Positions 50,301 through 62,014 are shown, counted from the stretch's first letter. The stretch is DNA of 64,000 nt from Rhynchosporium graminicola (GCA_900074885.1 FJUW01000007.1:1230704-1294703); one strand, 5' to 3'. A program made the numbers and translations. The notes: a model not told the origin generated them from the sequence alone.

Positions 50301-53120
50301 TCTCTATAAGGTACTCTTTAGTTACTTATAGTTTATCTATAGATTACTAATATAAGGGCGAATATATATTAAGTAAAAGTTCTTCTAGAATAATTTTATA
50401 ATTATATAAGCGATATAGCGGAAGAATATTAGAATCCCGCTTAGAAAAAGCTTCCTTAAGAGTATAGTACTATTCCGGTAGCTTTTCGGCTATAAGTCGT
50501 TTAGTATCAGGATCCTTAGGAGAATCGCTATTTAGATAGTTTTATATAAAGCGGTTTATCTCGTAGATACTAATAAAGAATAATTTAGAGCTTTTATATT
50601 TTATATTAAAGTAAAAAGCTATAGTACTAATTTAGTAAATCGGAACTAGTTTCTAGATCCTCGGAGGTTAAGAGGAGTACTTATAATAGGGTTTCGGCGC
50701 AAGTACTTTTCTCGATAAATTCGAAGTAGGAAAAGGTTCGGATTCTTTAGCGATAAGCGGAAATAAGTTAAATAATAAGAATAATATATTAATATACTAT
50801 ATTATTACTATTTAGTATAATTACTATTAGTCTAGCTAGTTTATAGCTAAGTCCCGCGCGTTAGTATCGATTTAGTAAGATCGATTAATATTAGGTTTAT
50901 AAAGTAATAGAGTTATAATTATCTCCTTATTATATTAGAAAGTAGCTAGATAGTGTTCTAGCTATAGAAGCTTATAGTAGAGCGTATCTAGCTTAACCTA
51001 AAAACGTTATATCTATTTAATATTAATAATTATATCTTATTATCCTAAATCGAGGAGAATAAAAGAGTAGTTATAAATACGCTTACTATTAATAGAAAAG
51101 TATAAATATATAAAATAAGTAATATAAGTTCTGATAGACTATTAGAATACATATATTAGAATAGAATAGGGTAATAGCTCGATTTTAATACTAAGGGCTC
51201 CTAATAGTCGTCTAGTAAGAGTACGATTAATAAATAGATAACTATTCGCTCTAGTATTAATTAAGCTACTTATAGAGACTCTTAGCTTATTTATATTAAC
51301 TATAGTTAGGTATATAAATTACTTACTTCTTATTAAGGAGTTAAGATCTAGATTAGAGAGATTATACTTATATAGACTTAGGAAAGAGTTTTTACTTAAG
51401 CTTTATTATTTCCCTCTAGTATTAGTCCAGATTCGGAGGGTATATCTTCTACTACTTCCTTAGTTACTTAATCCTCTTCCGGAAATTTATTAATTAATTA
51501 AACCTTAAGTAAGTTAAGGCAGTTTAGCTTAATATAACCGAGCTATCTATAACTATAATACCTAAGGGGTTCTCCGGTCGAGGTAATAGAGCGTTTTAGC
51601 GCAGAGGGAGTACTAGACTATACTAGAGTAGAGGTACGTATATATAGTATAAGAGTAGTTTATCGAGGGGCTAAGCTTAGGGACTAGTAAGGAGTAGAAC
51701 TAGTAGAGATCGTAGTAGTAATAGTAAGCTTATAGTACTATACCGGAGTAATAGCTTTCTCGGGATAAGTACGTTCTAAGTTATAATAATATTTAGTATT
51801 AAAAGAAAGTAAGGATCTAACTATAGAAGCGTAGTCCTTATTCTACGTAAGTTTAATAATAAGAGTTAAAGCGCGTAAAGATAGTATAATCTTATCTTAT
51901 ATATAGAAGAACTACTCTTTCTTCTTAACTTTACCTTAAATAATAGCGCTTTAAAATCAACTACGAAACTCAGCGAAAGTCTCGTATATATAGCTAAGTT
52001 ATTATATTTCTAAGTAGTAGAAAGCGTTATAGTAGTTGTTTTCTTCTAAACTAGTAAAGAAGTTCTCTTTTAGTAAGGAGATTATTTCCTTACTAGTCTT
52101 AAACTCGTTAGTAAAGTACTAAAGCGTAAGATACTCCTTAGCTAATCTAGTAACTAGTTCCTATACGAGAACGTGCTAAGAGAAGTCCGTAAGGTAATAG
52201 TCGGTATTTATAGCTAGCCGGTCTCGTATCGATACTCTCTATTAGAGGAAAGTAAAGTCCGACTTATTATCTAAGAGTAAGATCTTCTTAATAAGATAAG
52301 ACTTCCTAGGGTATAACTCTACTAATTTAGTACTAGGGAAAAGAGATAGTTTATTAGGAATAATATCTTCTCTCTTAGTACTATATATTAGAATAGAGTT
52401 TATTAGCTTATTAAACTCCGCTATACGCGGAGATTATAGTATTAGTTCTAATAGGAGAGTCGAAGATAGGCGAGGGACCCCTATAAGGAACCTATCTTAT
52501 ACGGAGATTAGTCTATCTATAGTATCTTCTAGAGAGTTATTCTTCTCCTCTTAGTCTACTAATTATTATAAGAGAGAATAGATTAGGTTCGAGTTACTTA
52601 TAATAATAAGAGTACTTAATAATTATACTCCTAGTGAATTTCACTTTTATTTTCCTTTCCCTCTTAGTTAGTACTTCCTTAATAAGATATTAATATTCTC
52701 TAAAGTAAGAGATATTTAAGGTAAGGAAAGGTATAATAGATTAAGTTCGGAGGTAAAGTAAGAGGAGTCGCGTTAAGTCCCCTTAGAACTAGAGGGGTCT
52801 CTAGTTTATTAGTTAGAAGCTATTCTAGTAGCTTAAAAAGGAGTATATTAGGGCTATTTCGGTAGCGATATATAAAAGTTAAAGTTCCGGGGTATTTATT
52901 ATACTTTCTTTAAAATCTATCTATAATTCCTTTATATTAAGGAGGTTATTAAAGGAGCGTTAGCGAAGACCTCCTCTATTATACTATTTACGATAAGCTA
53001 AATTAAACCCTGATTTATAGTTATTCGAGAGATCTCTAGTATCTTAGCTATATACGAGTAGTTATCGAATAACTAACTTAATAATAAGATATTATAGTAA
53101 GCTATCTCCGGCTATTTTAA
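47400..53120 (-). pseudogene. B2 gag-pol: Gag, zinc knuckle, protease, RT, RNase H, integrase, chromodomain
   Basis: On minus: Gag across about 53,100-51,600 (FPSTKLVELYPRKSYLIKK, EYLTLQYF-type segments). Former zinc knuckle about 51,570-51,520 (RYYSYR, then LGYIKLNC). Protease near 51,260. RT 50,330-49,600 with YIDYYKLN-like, FTKLDIR and the YLDN box near 49,905-49,925 (YLDD expected; Asp to Asn fits RIP). RNase H with LEYFIITKVL-like near 49,215-49,250. Integrase 48,900-47,900 with zinc region, AIDFKDFSPNN and LIISD followed by the DRG-type site. A chromodomain about 47,700-47,560, recognised from LRDNLKYxVSWLxYxPDLTWYxASxL. In chromoviruses this domain reads methylated histone H3 and steers insertion into heterochromatin, which fits the nesting here. 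Confidence 0.85.
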
Positions 53121-53133
53121 TCTTTTTATTTAA

Positions 53134-53401
53134 TATAATAATATAAGACTTAAAGTAGTATATAAGTAAGAATAAATAAGTAAGGAGACTAAGAGCGATC
53201 TTATATAGTCTACTATAAAGGAAATAAAAAGATAAGGAAGGAAGAAGAAGAGAGATAGAGTATAAGGCACATTATATATATATACTAGTACTAGTCCGAT
53301 ACTATACCGGGTCGGATACTAGTTCTGCCGGGATACCTATGAACTTAGGCCCTATTATCTATCCTTCTTCTCATGTGATATTCAAGTGAGCTATCGTTAT
53401 A
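53134..53401 (-). repeat. B2 LTR, right
   Basis: 268 bp; inner end TATAATAATATAAG, outer end CTATCGTTATA, followed by TSD TCTCT. Confidence 0.93.
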
Positions 53402-53406
53402 TCTCT

Positions 53407-53812
53407 ATTACTATATACCTTATACTCTAATTACTTATGAACCTGGCCTTAGGACCTAGTTAGATAAAATAATAAGAAGAATTATTAAAGAAGCATATAA
53501 TTACTCTATAATAGAACTATTATACCTAGAGCTTACTATTACTAGAGAATTCGATTAGTTAATCTTACTAGTTATAATAGATAATATTAAGATAAAAGTA
53601 CTTATTGATTTAGGAGCTATAAGACGCTTTATAAACTCGTCCTTTATTAAGAAATAGAATATTCCTATCGCTATTAACCCGAAACTATACTACTTTACCT
53701 TATTAGATAGAAAAGACACCGGATTAGACAGATAGGTCTATAGAAAGATAAGAGGAATAAAGATAGTTATTAATAGATACGAAGAAACGCTTTACTTTGA
53801 TATTATACTTAC
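53407..53812 (+). pseudogene. C protease region
   Basis: A plus-strand frame with IKVLIDLGAIRRFINSS, matching the retroviral-type aspartic protease site (D-S/T-G-A expected; the Ser is now Leu). It lies between the B2 and G insertions. Confidence 0.7.
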
Positions 53813-54014
53813 TATAACGACACAAGACTTAAGGCGGTATACAAGTAAGAATAAATAAGTAGGGAGGCTAAGAGCGATCTTATATAGTCTAGTACGAAGG
53901 AAACAGAAAGATACAGAGCTCTGAAGGAGTCTGCACCTTCTATATATACAAGGAGGGTATACCTAAGGCACCGATACTAGCCCGTATCTGCCACGTATAC
54001 TATGCGCCGTCACA
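53813..54014 (-). repeat. G LTR, left
   Basis: 202 bp, begins TATAACGACACAAG (TGTAACG expected), ends GCCGTCACA. It keeps more CA dinucleotides than the right LTR. Confidence 0.92.
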
Positions 54015-54421
54015 TTACCCCCTTCTAAGATAAAGGCTCGCCCTCGAGCCTTTAAAGAATCGAACAAAGGAAATAAAGTAGGTATAAAAAACGCAGTTAA
54101 ATATAATAAAATCTAAATATTCTATCAAACCGAAACCGTAGATACTAATTCAGTACCGAGATCGTCTCTTCTGCAGAGGAAAACGTAATCTCCGGTAATA
54201 TTACCGCGATTAGAGGGAAATAGCGATTCTAAAGTAAGTTCCTAAATAGAGTTTCGACAGTAGTTATAATACCGAGTTTTACTAAATAAGTAAGGCTAAG
54301 CGAGTGATTAAAACACTTGAAGGTTACGAAAGAAGGAGAGGTCCAAATCGAATTCTGACGAAGCTAAAAGATCAAAGAGAGTCGGATATCTTAGTTAAGT
54401 AGATATAGAAAGTGTTAAATT

Positions 54422-54575
54422 AAAGGTTCTGGTAGAGGGAGGTCGATTCTGCCGAGGGGGATAAATTGTACCGGGGTACAGGGATTACAAGTCGAATCAA
54501 AGGTTCTGGTAGAGGGAGGTCGATTCTGCCGAGGGGGATAAATTATACCGGGGTACAGGGATTACGAGTCGAATT
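54422..54575. repeat. 77-bp tandem duplication inside G
   Basis: Units 54422-54498 and 54499-54575 begin AAAGGTTCTGGTAGAGGGAG and differ at only a few transition sites (for example TTGTACC against TTATACC). Confidence 0.93.
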
Positions 54576-55053
54576 CCGGCAATTTCCGCTAAGGTAATAG
54601 GCTACTTTATCCTAGCTTAAAAGTAAGGTTTTTCGCTATTAGAGCTACTTTCGGAAGGTTAAAGTCGGGTAAGGGGATAATAAATATTAGGGCCTATAGG
54701 GAAGTTTCCACTTAAAATTCGTCTGCTATTTTACTTCGTACGCACGAAGGAACGAGTTTCGAAGTATCTGAGAGTAACTTCATAGTAATACTAGTGCTTC
54801 TGAGGCTAAATTACGTCTAAATTCCTAGCTATCCGAGAGATCTCTAGAATCTCGGCTATTTTGAAAACCTAACTATCGAATTCGTAAGTTAAAGAGAGTA
54901 CTAACTATTTCCGTATAATTCCGAAGTGCAAAAATCTAAAGTAAGTAGAGATAACTTAGCGAAAAGCTCCTTTTAAGTTATACGTCCGAATCGAGTTTTC
55001 TAAGTAAGATATTATTTAATATTATCCCTAGCGGTCTTAATCTTTCTATTTAA

Positions 55054-55255
55054 TATAACGATATAAGACTTAAGGCGGTATATAAGTAAGAATAAATAAG
55101 TAAGGAAGCTAAGAGCGATCTTATATAGTCTAGTACAAAGGAAACAGAAAGATATAGAGCTCTAAAGGAGTCTGCACATTCTATATATATAAGGAGGGTA
55201 TGCCTAAGGCACTGATACTAGCCCGTATCTTCTACGTATATTATGCGCCGTCATA
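55054..55255 (-). repeat. G LTR, right
   Basis: 202 bp, begins TATAACGATATAAG, ends GCCGTCATA, followed by TSD CTTAC. Confidence 0.92.
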
Positions 55256-55260
55256 CTTAC

Positions 55261-56941
55261 TAGACGATACGATATCGTATTAGGAACGTTATAGCTATAT
55301 AACTATAATCCTAGTATAGACTAGATAACTAAGAAGGTTATATTCAGTAACTATAAATATAAACATAGTTAACTAGCCGGTAAAAGAGAAGCTAGCGCCG
55401 CTTACTTAATAATAACGCTAATAGACTCTAGCTAGTCAAGTCAGGTTTCTAGTTAGATAGAACTTAGAAATTATTCTAGTCAGATAGATAATATTTAAGA
55501 ATAGCTACTCGAACTATATAGGAAGTTCTCGAAATTATTCGAAGATCCGCAGGATATAAGAGCTCTACTTAAGTATAAACCCTAAGATTATAAAATTAAC
55601 TTTAAAGATAGATTTATACTTATCGTAAAGAAACTTCACTACTATAACTATAATACTATAAGGACACTTAAGGAGTATTAGGAGTTAGATATAAAGAAAA
55701 GATAGATTCGGAAATCTAAGTTATCTTATACTATTAATATACTAGTAATTAAGAAAGCAGGAGATCCTAAAGAGAGACTTTACGAAGACTATCGGATAAT
55801 TAATAGTAGGATTATAAGGGATATATACCTTTTACTAAATACTTAGTACCTGCGGGATAAGCTAGCTAGAGTAAAGATATATACTAAGTTAGATTAATAT
55901 AATATATTTAATTTAATCCGAATTAAGAAGGGATATAAGTAGAAGACTGCTTTCGTATTACCCTTAAGGCTATAGGAATATATAGTAATACTATTCGGCT
56001 TAACTAATACCTTAGCTATATATTAAAGGCAGAATAATAATATTCTTAAGGACTTTATTAGGAAATTCGCTATATATTACTTAGATAATATCTTAGTATA
56101 CTTAGAGATTATCGAGGTATACTAGAGCTATATTACCTAAGTTATAGAAGTACTATATAAGATAGATTCTAGACTAAAGCTATCGAAATATAAATTCTCA
56201 GTTAAGTAAATTACTTTTCTAAGGTATATTATCTACTTAGGAGAGATAAGTATTAACCCGAAGAAAATCAGAGCTATAAAGGAATAGGAATTACTAAAAA
56301 ATATTAAAGATATATAGTTATAATTAAGTTTCGCTAACTTCTACTAATAGTTTATTAGAAACTATTCTAAGATTATTAAACTACTTATAAGCTTAATAAG
56401 GAAAAGCGTTCTTTTTACTTAGACTAGCTAATATAAGGAAGCTTTTTAGAGAATTAAGAAAGAATTTATAAAAGAACTAATCTTATATAGTTTCGACGAA
56501 AAGAAGGAAAGTATAATAGAAATAAATACCTCTAATACTTATACTAGTATAATATACCTGTAGCGAGATAATAAAAGATAATTATACTTAGTCGCTTACT
56601 TTTCAGAGAAAATATCTCTAGTTAAGCAGAATTATAATATCTATAAGAAAGAACTTATAGCGATCGTTAAAGTACTTAAATACTAGAAAATATACTTATA
56701 AGATACTAAGTTTCTAGTTATTATCTATACTAACTATATAAATCTTCGAACCTTTATAACTACTAAGGTCTTAGATAATCGTCGATTAGCTTAATAATCT
56801 AAGGAACTCGCCTCTTTTAACCTAGTTATTAAGTATATATAAGAAAAAGATAATATATAAGCAGATACTCTAAGTAGATTACTAGGTTATAAGGATAATA
56901 AGGTTTATAATAAGACTACCTTACTTAAATAGCTAGATAAT
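55261..56941 (+). pseudogene. C reverse transcriptase and RNase H
   Basis: The plus frame first reads a protease-RT linker with YDIVLGTLWLYNYNPSIDW. RT has YEDYRIINSRIIRDIY, KIYTKLD, NLIRIKKGYK, AFVLPLRL, LFGLTN and the catalytic box YYLDNILVYLE near 56075-56105 (Asp to Asn, as expected of RIP). RNase H has LVAYFSEKISLVKQNYNIYKKELIAIVKVLKYW and LRTFITTKVLDNRRLA. It ends with ADTLSRLLGYK and is cut by element D at 56942. Confidence 0.85.
56937..56941. other. Target-site duplication ATAAT, left of D
   Basis: ATAAT before D, repeated at 60017-60021 after it. Confidence 0.85.
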
Positions 56942-57125
56942 TGTAAGGATCAAGCCCTTAGGTTATAGTACTAGTATTATCAGCACGACTCGCTGACTAA
57001 GGCTCGGTTAAGCCTTAGTACTACGCACCTTTTCTTGCGGCTTCCGGTTAGATTCTTACTCTCTCCTTATCGAACTTATTAAATACTACTATAAACTCTC
57101 GTATATATATTATTTACCTATAATA
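56942..57125 (+). repeat. D LTR, left
   Basis: 184 bp, begins TGTAAGGATCAAGCCCTTAGG. Confidence 0.88.
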
Positions 57126-57239
57126 TTAAGTTCGATTAAATAACTAGCTCCTATAGCCTTTATATCAGAGTCCGAATAATCGTAATCAAGGAACGAAGTC
57201 TTCGATAAATTATTAATAATAGGATAGTAAAGGTATAAG

Positions 57240-58150
57240 AGTAACAGAAGCCGAATCGATACTAACGATACCTAGAGAAAAGCTCTAGGAACGCGAGAAA
57301 AGACGAAGATTCGATAGATTCTGCTATTCTTAAGCTAGAGTATACTTAATTTATCCCTTAAACTTATAAGATAAAAGCAGAAAAGTAGCTAAAAAATTTT
57401 TATAAGAATAGAAAGGTAAGGAGTAGCTTAAGGTATAGACTACTCCCGAATAGATAAGGAAAGCGGCGATAATCGGTCGGTCGCTACCTACGAATAAGCG
57501 GATAATAGAAGCTATTCGATAGCTTAAGTAAAATATATACCTAAAAGATATAAGGAGCGACTATCGCTAGCTAGTAGCTGCTTAGGAACGCGCGGATAAT
57601 AAGAACCCTTCGACGATATCTAAGAGGAAGGAAGAAGGTTTACCTTACCTTAAATAGGGAGACGGCAGCTATATAATAGTAGCTACTATAAAGACGCCGG
57701 AAGACGATAATATAAAAGGAGCTATAACGAAAGACTACTCCGGGGGTAGATAGCTGCGTAAGCGCTAGCTTCCGGAAGCTTAAGGAAGGGCTCCGCGATA
57801 TTAGAAGCGGAAGGAAACGCTAGACGTTAATAATAGGGCTATAATAAGGAACTACTCTAGAGATAGCTACGTATATATAAGTCTCCGGGGGTTTAAGGAA
57901 GGGCTACGTAAGGTTAGAGACGGAAAGAGATATACTCTACCTAAATAGGAAAGTAATAGTTACTAGAAGGCAGCTACTATAAAGATAGCATAAGACTATA
58001 AGAAAGAAGGCTAAAGCTATATAGCGATAGCAGAACTACTTAAGTCTTAAGTACGAGTCGATATAATCGGCTCGCTAGAGGAATAGATAGGAGAGTAATA
58101 ATAACTAGCTAGAGCGCGAGCTATTATAATTAAAGAAAAAGAAGATTAAT
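57240..58150 (+). pseudogene. D Gag-like frame (RIP-degraded)
   Basis: A plus-strand frame of about 300 codons whose stops are TAG/TAA at likely Gln sites. It is strongly basic and charged: EAESILTIPREKL, IGRSLPTNKRIIEAIR, RADNKNPSTISKRKEEGLPYL, TKDYSGGR, SLRGFKEGLRKVRDGKRYTL, ending IIIKEKED and a stop. There is no zinc knuckle that I can see. I call it Gag-like from its position after the LTR and its composition only; another nucleic-acid-binding protein is possible. Confidence 0.5.
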
Positions 58151-58709
58151 TTTAGATTTTCTTTTTCTTAAGAAGATAATACTACCGAAAAGATACGTAT
58201 TCCGCTATATTTCCTACGGAGTCCCTAGGAAGCTTAGTAGAGTCCTAAAACAAGAGCTAGAGGTACTCCTCTAGTACTAAAAGAGAGTAAGCTAACGAAA
58301 AACGAGCGGAGTCTAATAATTACTTACGTTTAACCCTATTAGGCGATAATAGTAATAATAGAAGTAGTAATCTCAGAGGCTAAGAGACTATAAAATATCA
58401 GTTACTAATAAGGGATAAGCAAGGACCGAATAAACTTACGCGGAGAGAAGACTAGAGGATTAAAGGGGCTTAAGGGCTTTCTAGGACTTTAAGACCTTAA
58501 CGAGATCAGCGTAAGTCTCGTTTCTAAATAGAGCGTAAGGCGACGGAAAATAAGCGAAGTATAATACTTACTCGTTAGTATCAGCGGAATAGGTCTAAAT
58601 AGAGTAAGCGATATAAGAGATTTAAGAACTATTATATAAGCTATCTATTTTCGCGCGGAATCCGGGGAAAACTTATAGGTTCTTGTAATTCTTCTTCTTA
58701 TTCTTATAG

Positions 58710-59203
58710 TGTTAGATTTGTAACTAGTACCTTAGTCAGTTTACCAGTACCTTGGGCAGTTTTGCCTGCATTAGCATACACACCCTGTACCTTGTCAGTA
58801 CATGGTTTTAGTACCTGGTTCAGTACCCTGCGCATGTACCTTGTTGTACCTGGCACCTACACCCTGTACCTTGTCAACAGCTTGTACCCTGTCCCTGTAT
58901 ACTCTATTAGAGTTACCATGAAGGTTCTCGATAGAGTTCTACTACTCTCTAGTACGTATATCGTACTTCTAGAGGTTTCTACTGACGTACTACTAACGTA
59001 GTATAATTCTACGGTATACGTGTCTTCTTCTGTGGAGTTCTGTATTACGTAGTATAGAATATTCTAGAGAGCTCACATAGCTATATAAGTAGCTAGAATC
59101 TCTCCTGTAGTTAGCTCTCTTCAAGCAAACAAAGCAAGTCAAATTGATCACCTATTATTCTGTTATTTTGACCTTTGGCCGATTTCCACCTTCAATTTTC
59201 ACA
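58710..59203 (+). repeat. Solo LTR of Copia A inside D
   Basis: 494 bp, begins TGTTAGATTTG, ends TTTTCACA. Flanked by TSD TATAG (58705-58709 and 59204-59208). It aligns with both LTRs of A but keeps many more CA/TG steps. An extra short duplication (CTGACGTAC.. beside ACTAACGTAG) explains the greater length. The 79-codon frame 58762-59001 is LTR sequence, not a gene. Confidence 0.95.
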
Positions 59204-59521
59204 TATAGTAGATATAGGACCGGGAGCGACTCGACTGAGTTCGTTAGGAATCCGTCCGAAAACAGGCGGAGTATAATACTTATAGCTTAGTCGATATAAT
59301 CAGAGCCCGAGAGAGTATAAGCGATATAGTAAATAATAAGAGATATCTGATTCCGCCGGTTTTAGTACGGATCCCGATAGTATAATAGAGGGATTTTAAT
59401 ATATAATTTGCGAATTTTGATATTTTCTTTTAGTAGAAGAAGAGGGAGGGACTTACCTTACTATAGTTATTATTATTATATAGAAAAGGAAAGAGAAGTC
59501 TAAAAAGGTAGAAAGTCTCTT

Positions 59522-59735
59522 CTTTTATAACGTCTTAGCCGGATCGAGCGATAATAGGAGCGGAGCGCTAGCTTAATGCGGCGAGATAATAATAAAGGAA
59601 GCGAACGATAATAAGAGGAAGTATAATAATACTTTTATAAGGTCTTAGCCGGATCGAGCGATAATAGAGGCGGAGCGCTAGCCTAACGCGGCGGGATCAT
59701 AATAAAGGAAGCGAATAATAATAGTAGAACGCTTA
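59522..59735. repeat. 110-bp tandem duplication in D
   Basis: The segment starting CTTTTATAACGTCTTAGCC (59522) recurs at 59632 with a few changes; both units contain GGATCGAGCGATAATAG and CGGAGCGCTAGC. Confidence 0.85.
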
Positions 59736-59830
59736 ACGTTTAGTAATAGAACACGGTTATTAACTATAGGGGGAGTTCTATAACTATTTACTATTAGTCT
59801 CCGCTAGAAAATCAGCGGGAGGAGGGGAGT

Positions 59831-60016
59831 AATATAAGGGTTAAGCCCTTAGGTTATAGTGCTAGTATTACTAGCACAACTCGCTGACTAAGGCTCGGTT
59901 AAGCCTTAGAACTACGAACATTTACTTACGGCTTCCGGTAAGATTCTTACTCTCTCCTTATCGAACTTATTAAATACTACTATGAACCCTCGTATATATA
60001 TTCTTCACCCGTGATA
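59831..60016 (+). repeat. D LTR, right
   Basis: 186 bp, begins TATAAGGGTTAAGCCCTTAGG, ends CACCCGTGATA, followed by TSD ATAAT. Confidence 0.88.
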
Positions 60017-60021
60017 ATAAT

Positions 60022-61880
60022 AGAGATATAGTTACTAATATCCGAGAAGCTATTATAATTAAGTAAGAAATTAAGGGACCTTAGTATAATACCTTAAAGG
60101 AGGCCTAGAAGAAGAATAGAATATCCCTAGATAAGACTAAGGAACTTATTATAAGGAATATAATTAAGAATAATATTATGCGAGTTAATAGGAAAGTTTA
60201 GCTTCCGCTAAGCTTAGTAGAAGTACATATTAAAGAATAATACGAGCTTCCTGCATATAGATACTAAGGGATACGAAGAATATATCTAAGGATTTAAAGA
60301 AACTAATAATTAGAAGAACTCAACAAAGTAATTAAAGAAGTACTAGCTAACTATAATACTTATATTAGGAATAAGTCTTCCTAATATATACCTTATAAGC
60401 AGATAATTATAGTACTAATACTACTAATATCTTGGAAATCGATATTATAAGACTTCATAAGGCTATTACCGCTATCGAAGGACCCGATTACGAGAGTAAG
60501 CTATAATATAATACTTATTATTATAGAAAGACTTACTAAGTATATAATCTTAATATTAGTCTTATCTACTCTTATAGCTAAACACCTAGTATAAGTATAC
60601 TTTAAGGAAGTAGTCTCTAAGTATAAGGTACCTAAAGAAATCGTATCAGATCGAGATAAGTTATTTATATTAAAGTTCTAGAATATTTTGATAGAGTTCC
60701 TAGGGACTAAATAGAAACTATTAATAGCTTTCTATCCTTAGACTAATAGAGGAAATAAAAGAATGAACTAAGTAATTAAAGTATACTTACGCTGCTATAT
60801 TAACTATTAATAAAATAATTAAGTAGAACTACTACTATTAGTAGAGTTTATATATAATAGCTCGACTATAGAAATAATAAAAGTTATATTATTCTTCGCG
60901 ATTTATAATTATAAACCTATTACCTATAGAGAGCTTAATATTACTATTAAGGATAATAATATAGCTTATATCTAGGTCCGGAATATCTAGGATCTCTATA
61001 AGGAACTCGCAGAGGAACTCTAGTTTATAGCAGAGAAGAATACGTACTATTATAATAAGAATCGTAGTTAGAAGCTAATACTATAGGAGAGAGATAGGGT
61101 TTACTTTCTATAGAAAAATATTAATATATAGAGACTAAGTAATAAGTTAGATTATAAGAAACTTAGACCTTTCAAAATTAAACGTATTAAAGGACCTTTA
61201 AATTATAAACTCTAGCTACTAGCTATAATAAAGAAAATATTCTCGATATTCTATATATCCTTATTAGAAAAAGTACTACCGGGAGTACTACTAGCCCCGA
61301 AGATATACGCTAAACTAGTTAACCTACTCGTAGAATACGATATAGAGGAACTACTAAACTGTTAGTATAAACGAGATATTATTAGATACTTAGTGAAATA
61401 GAAGAACTACTTATATTTGGAAAACATGTAAGAGCTTAAGGCGAGCCTCTACTGCTTAGTATTACTAGCTAGTTTCTATCGACGAAACCCAGATCTACTT
61501 AGAAGAGATTAGCCGGGTTAAAAAGTAACTCTATTATTAGGTCAGAAGAAAGCTCGAGAGGAAAGGAGAAAAGCGACCTTTCTGCGATAGCTAACTTAGT
61601 AGTAGGAAAAGGAAGCTAAGGAAGCTAGTCAGAGTATTTATCTAGACGAGGCTCAGGAGGGATAGAAGAACGCTTTACTTTCCTAAGCTAATAGAATCGA
61701 TAGACCTCTTTTAAGGGAAGCTATATAGCTAGATACCCTAGGGTATTATAGGATCTTTTCGCTCGAATACACTCGGAATAACGAGTTAATTCCTTAAGAT
61801 CTAGAAAACAATTTCGATACTATTTCTAGTAAAAGGAATAAGTCTCTACCAGACGATTTAATTTTTTAATATATACTATA
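60022..61880 (+). pseudogene. C integrase and chromodomain
   Basis: The plus frame resumes after D. Integrase: DFIRLLPLSKDPITRVSY, IIERLTKYI, KEIVSDRDKLFILKF (second Asp), EFLGTK, then FYP..TNRGNKRMN, the region of the catalytic Glu, and VKVYLRCYINY-like. The C-terminal part has RPFKIKRIKGPLNYKL and ISLLEKV. A chromodomain follows near 61330-61440 (YDIEELLDC, KRDIIRYLVKWKNYLYLENM). The last 400 bp continue open with charged sequence of unknown role. Stops at Trp/Gln sites. Confidence 0.82.
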
Positions 61881-62014
61881 AGTATAATACGCTCTTTTAT
61901 CTTCTTATAATTAGAAGATAATATATTAGGAAAGGAAGTTAAAATCTAACTAATTACTAATATCTCTATCGATATACTTAAGCGTAGAGATACGCTAAGA
62001 TAGGAGGGGGATAG

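Larger units (their letters stand above)
45625..53401 (-). mobile_element. Gypsy chromovirus B2 (complete, 7,777 bp), nested in C
   Basis: LTRs 45625-45892 and 53134-53401, both 268 bp; TSD TCTCT. It is the reference copy for family B in this window: no gap, no duplication. Polypurine tract beside the left LTR (on plus, TTACCCCCCCC). Gag-pol on minus, extra frames on plus near the left end. Confidence 0.95.
53813..55255 (-). mobile_element. TRIM-like non-autonomous LTR element G, nested in C
   Basis: Only 1,443 bp: two 202-bp LTRs (53813-54014 and 55054-55255) around about 1.04 kb; TSD CTTAC (53808-53812 and 55256-55260). No protein-like frame is seen inside. The first 70-80 bp of the LTR closely match the B LTR (TAACGA..ATAAGACTTAAGGCGGTAT and onward), as do short internal parts next to the right LTR (GAGAGATCTCTAG and TTAATCTTTCTATTTAA). 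A purine tract on minus beside the left LTR (plus TTACCCCC) gives minus orientation. This fits a deletion derivative of a B-like parent moved by B proteins. Confidence 0.88.
56942..60016 (+). mobile_element. Gag-only non-autonomous LTR element D, nested in C
   Basis: LTRs of about 185 bp (56942-57125 and 59831-60016); TSD ATAAT. A purine tract AGCGGGAGGAGGGGAGTAA precedes the right LTR, so the orientation is plus. The interior lacks any RT, RNase H or integrase that I can see. It has one Gag-like frame (57240-58150) and a noncoding remainder with a 110-bp tandem duplication. A solo LTR of family A (58710-59203) sits inside. Without it D is about 2.58 kb. The layout resembles the TR-GAG class described in plants. 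Confidence 0.85.

Noticed and set aside
58762..59001. 79-codon frame starting MPALAYTPCTLSVHG
   Set aside because: It is entirely within the solo A LTR and arises from the GTACC repeats; it is not a gene.
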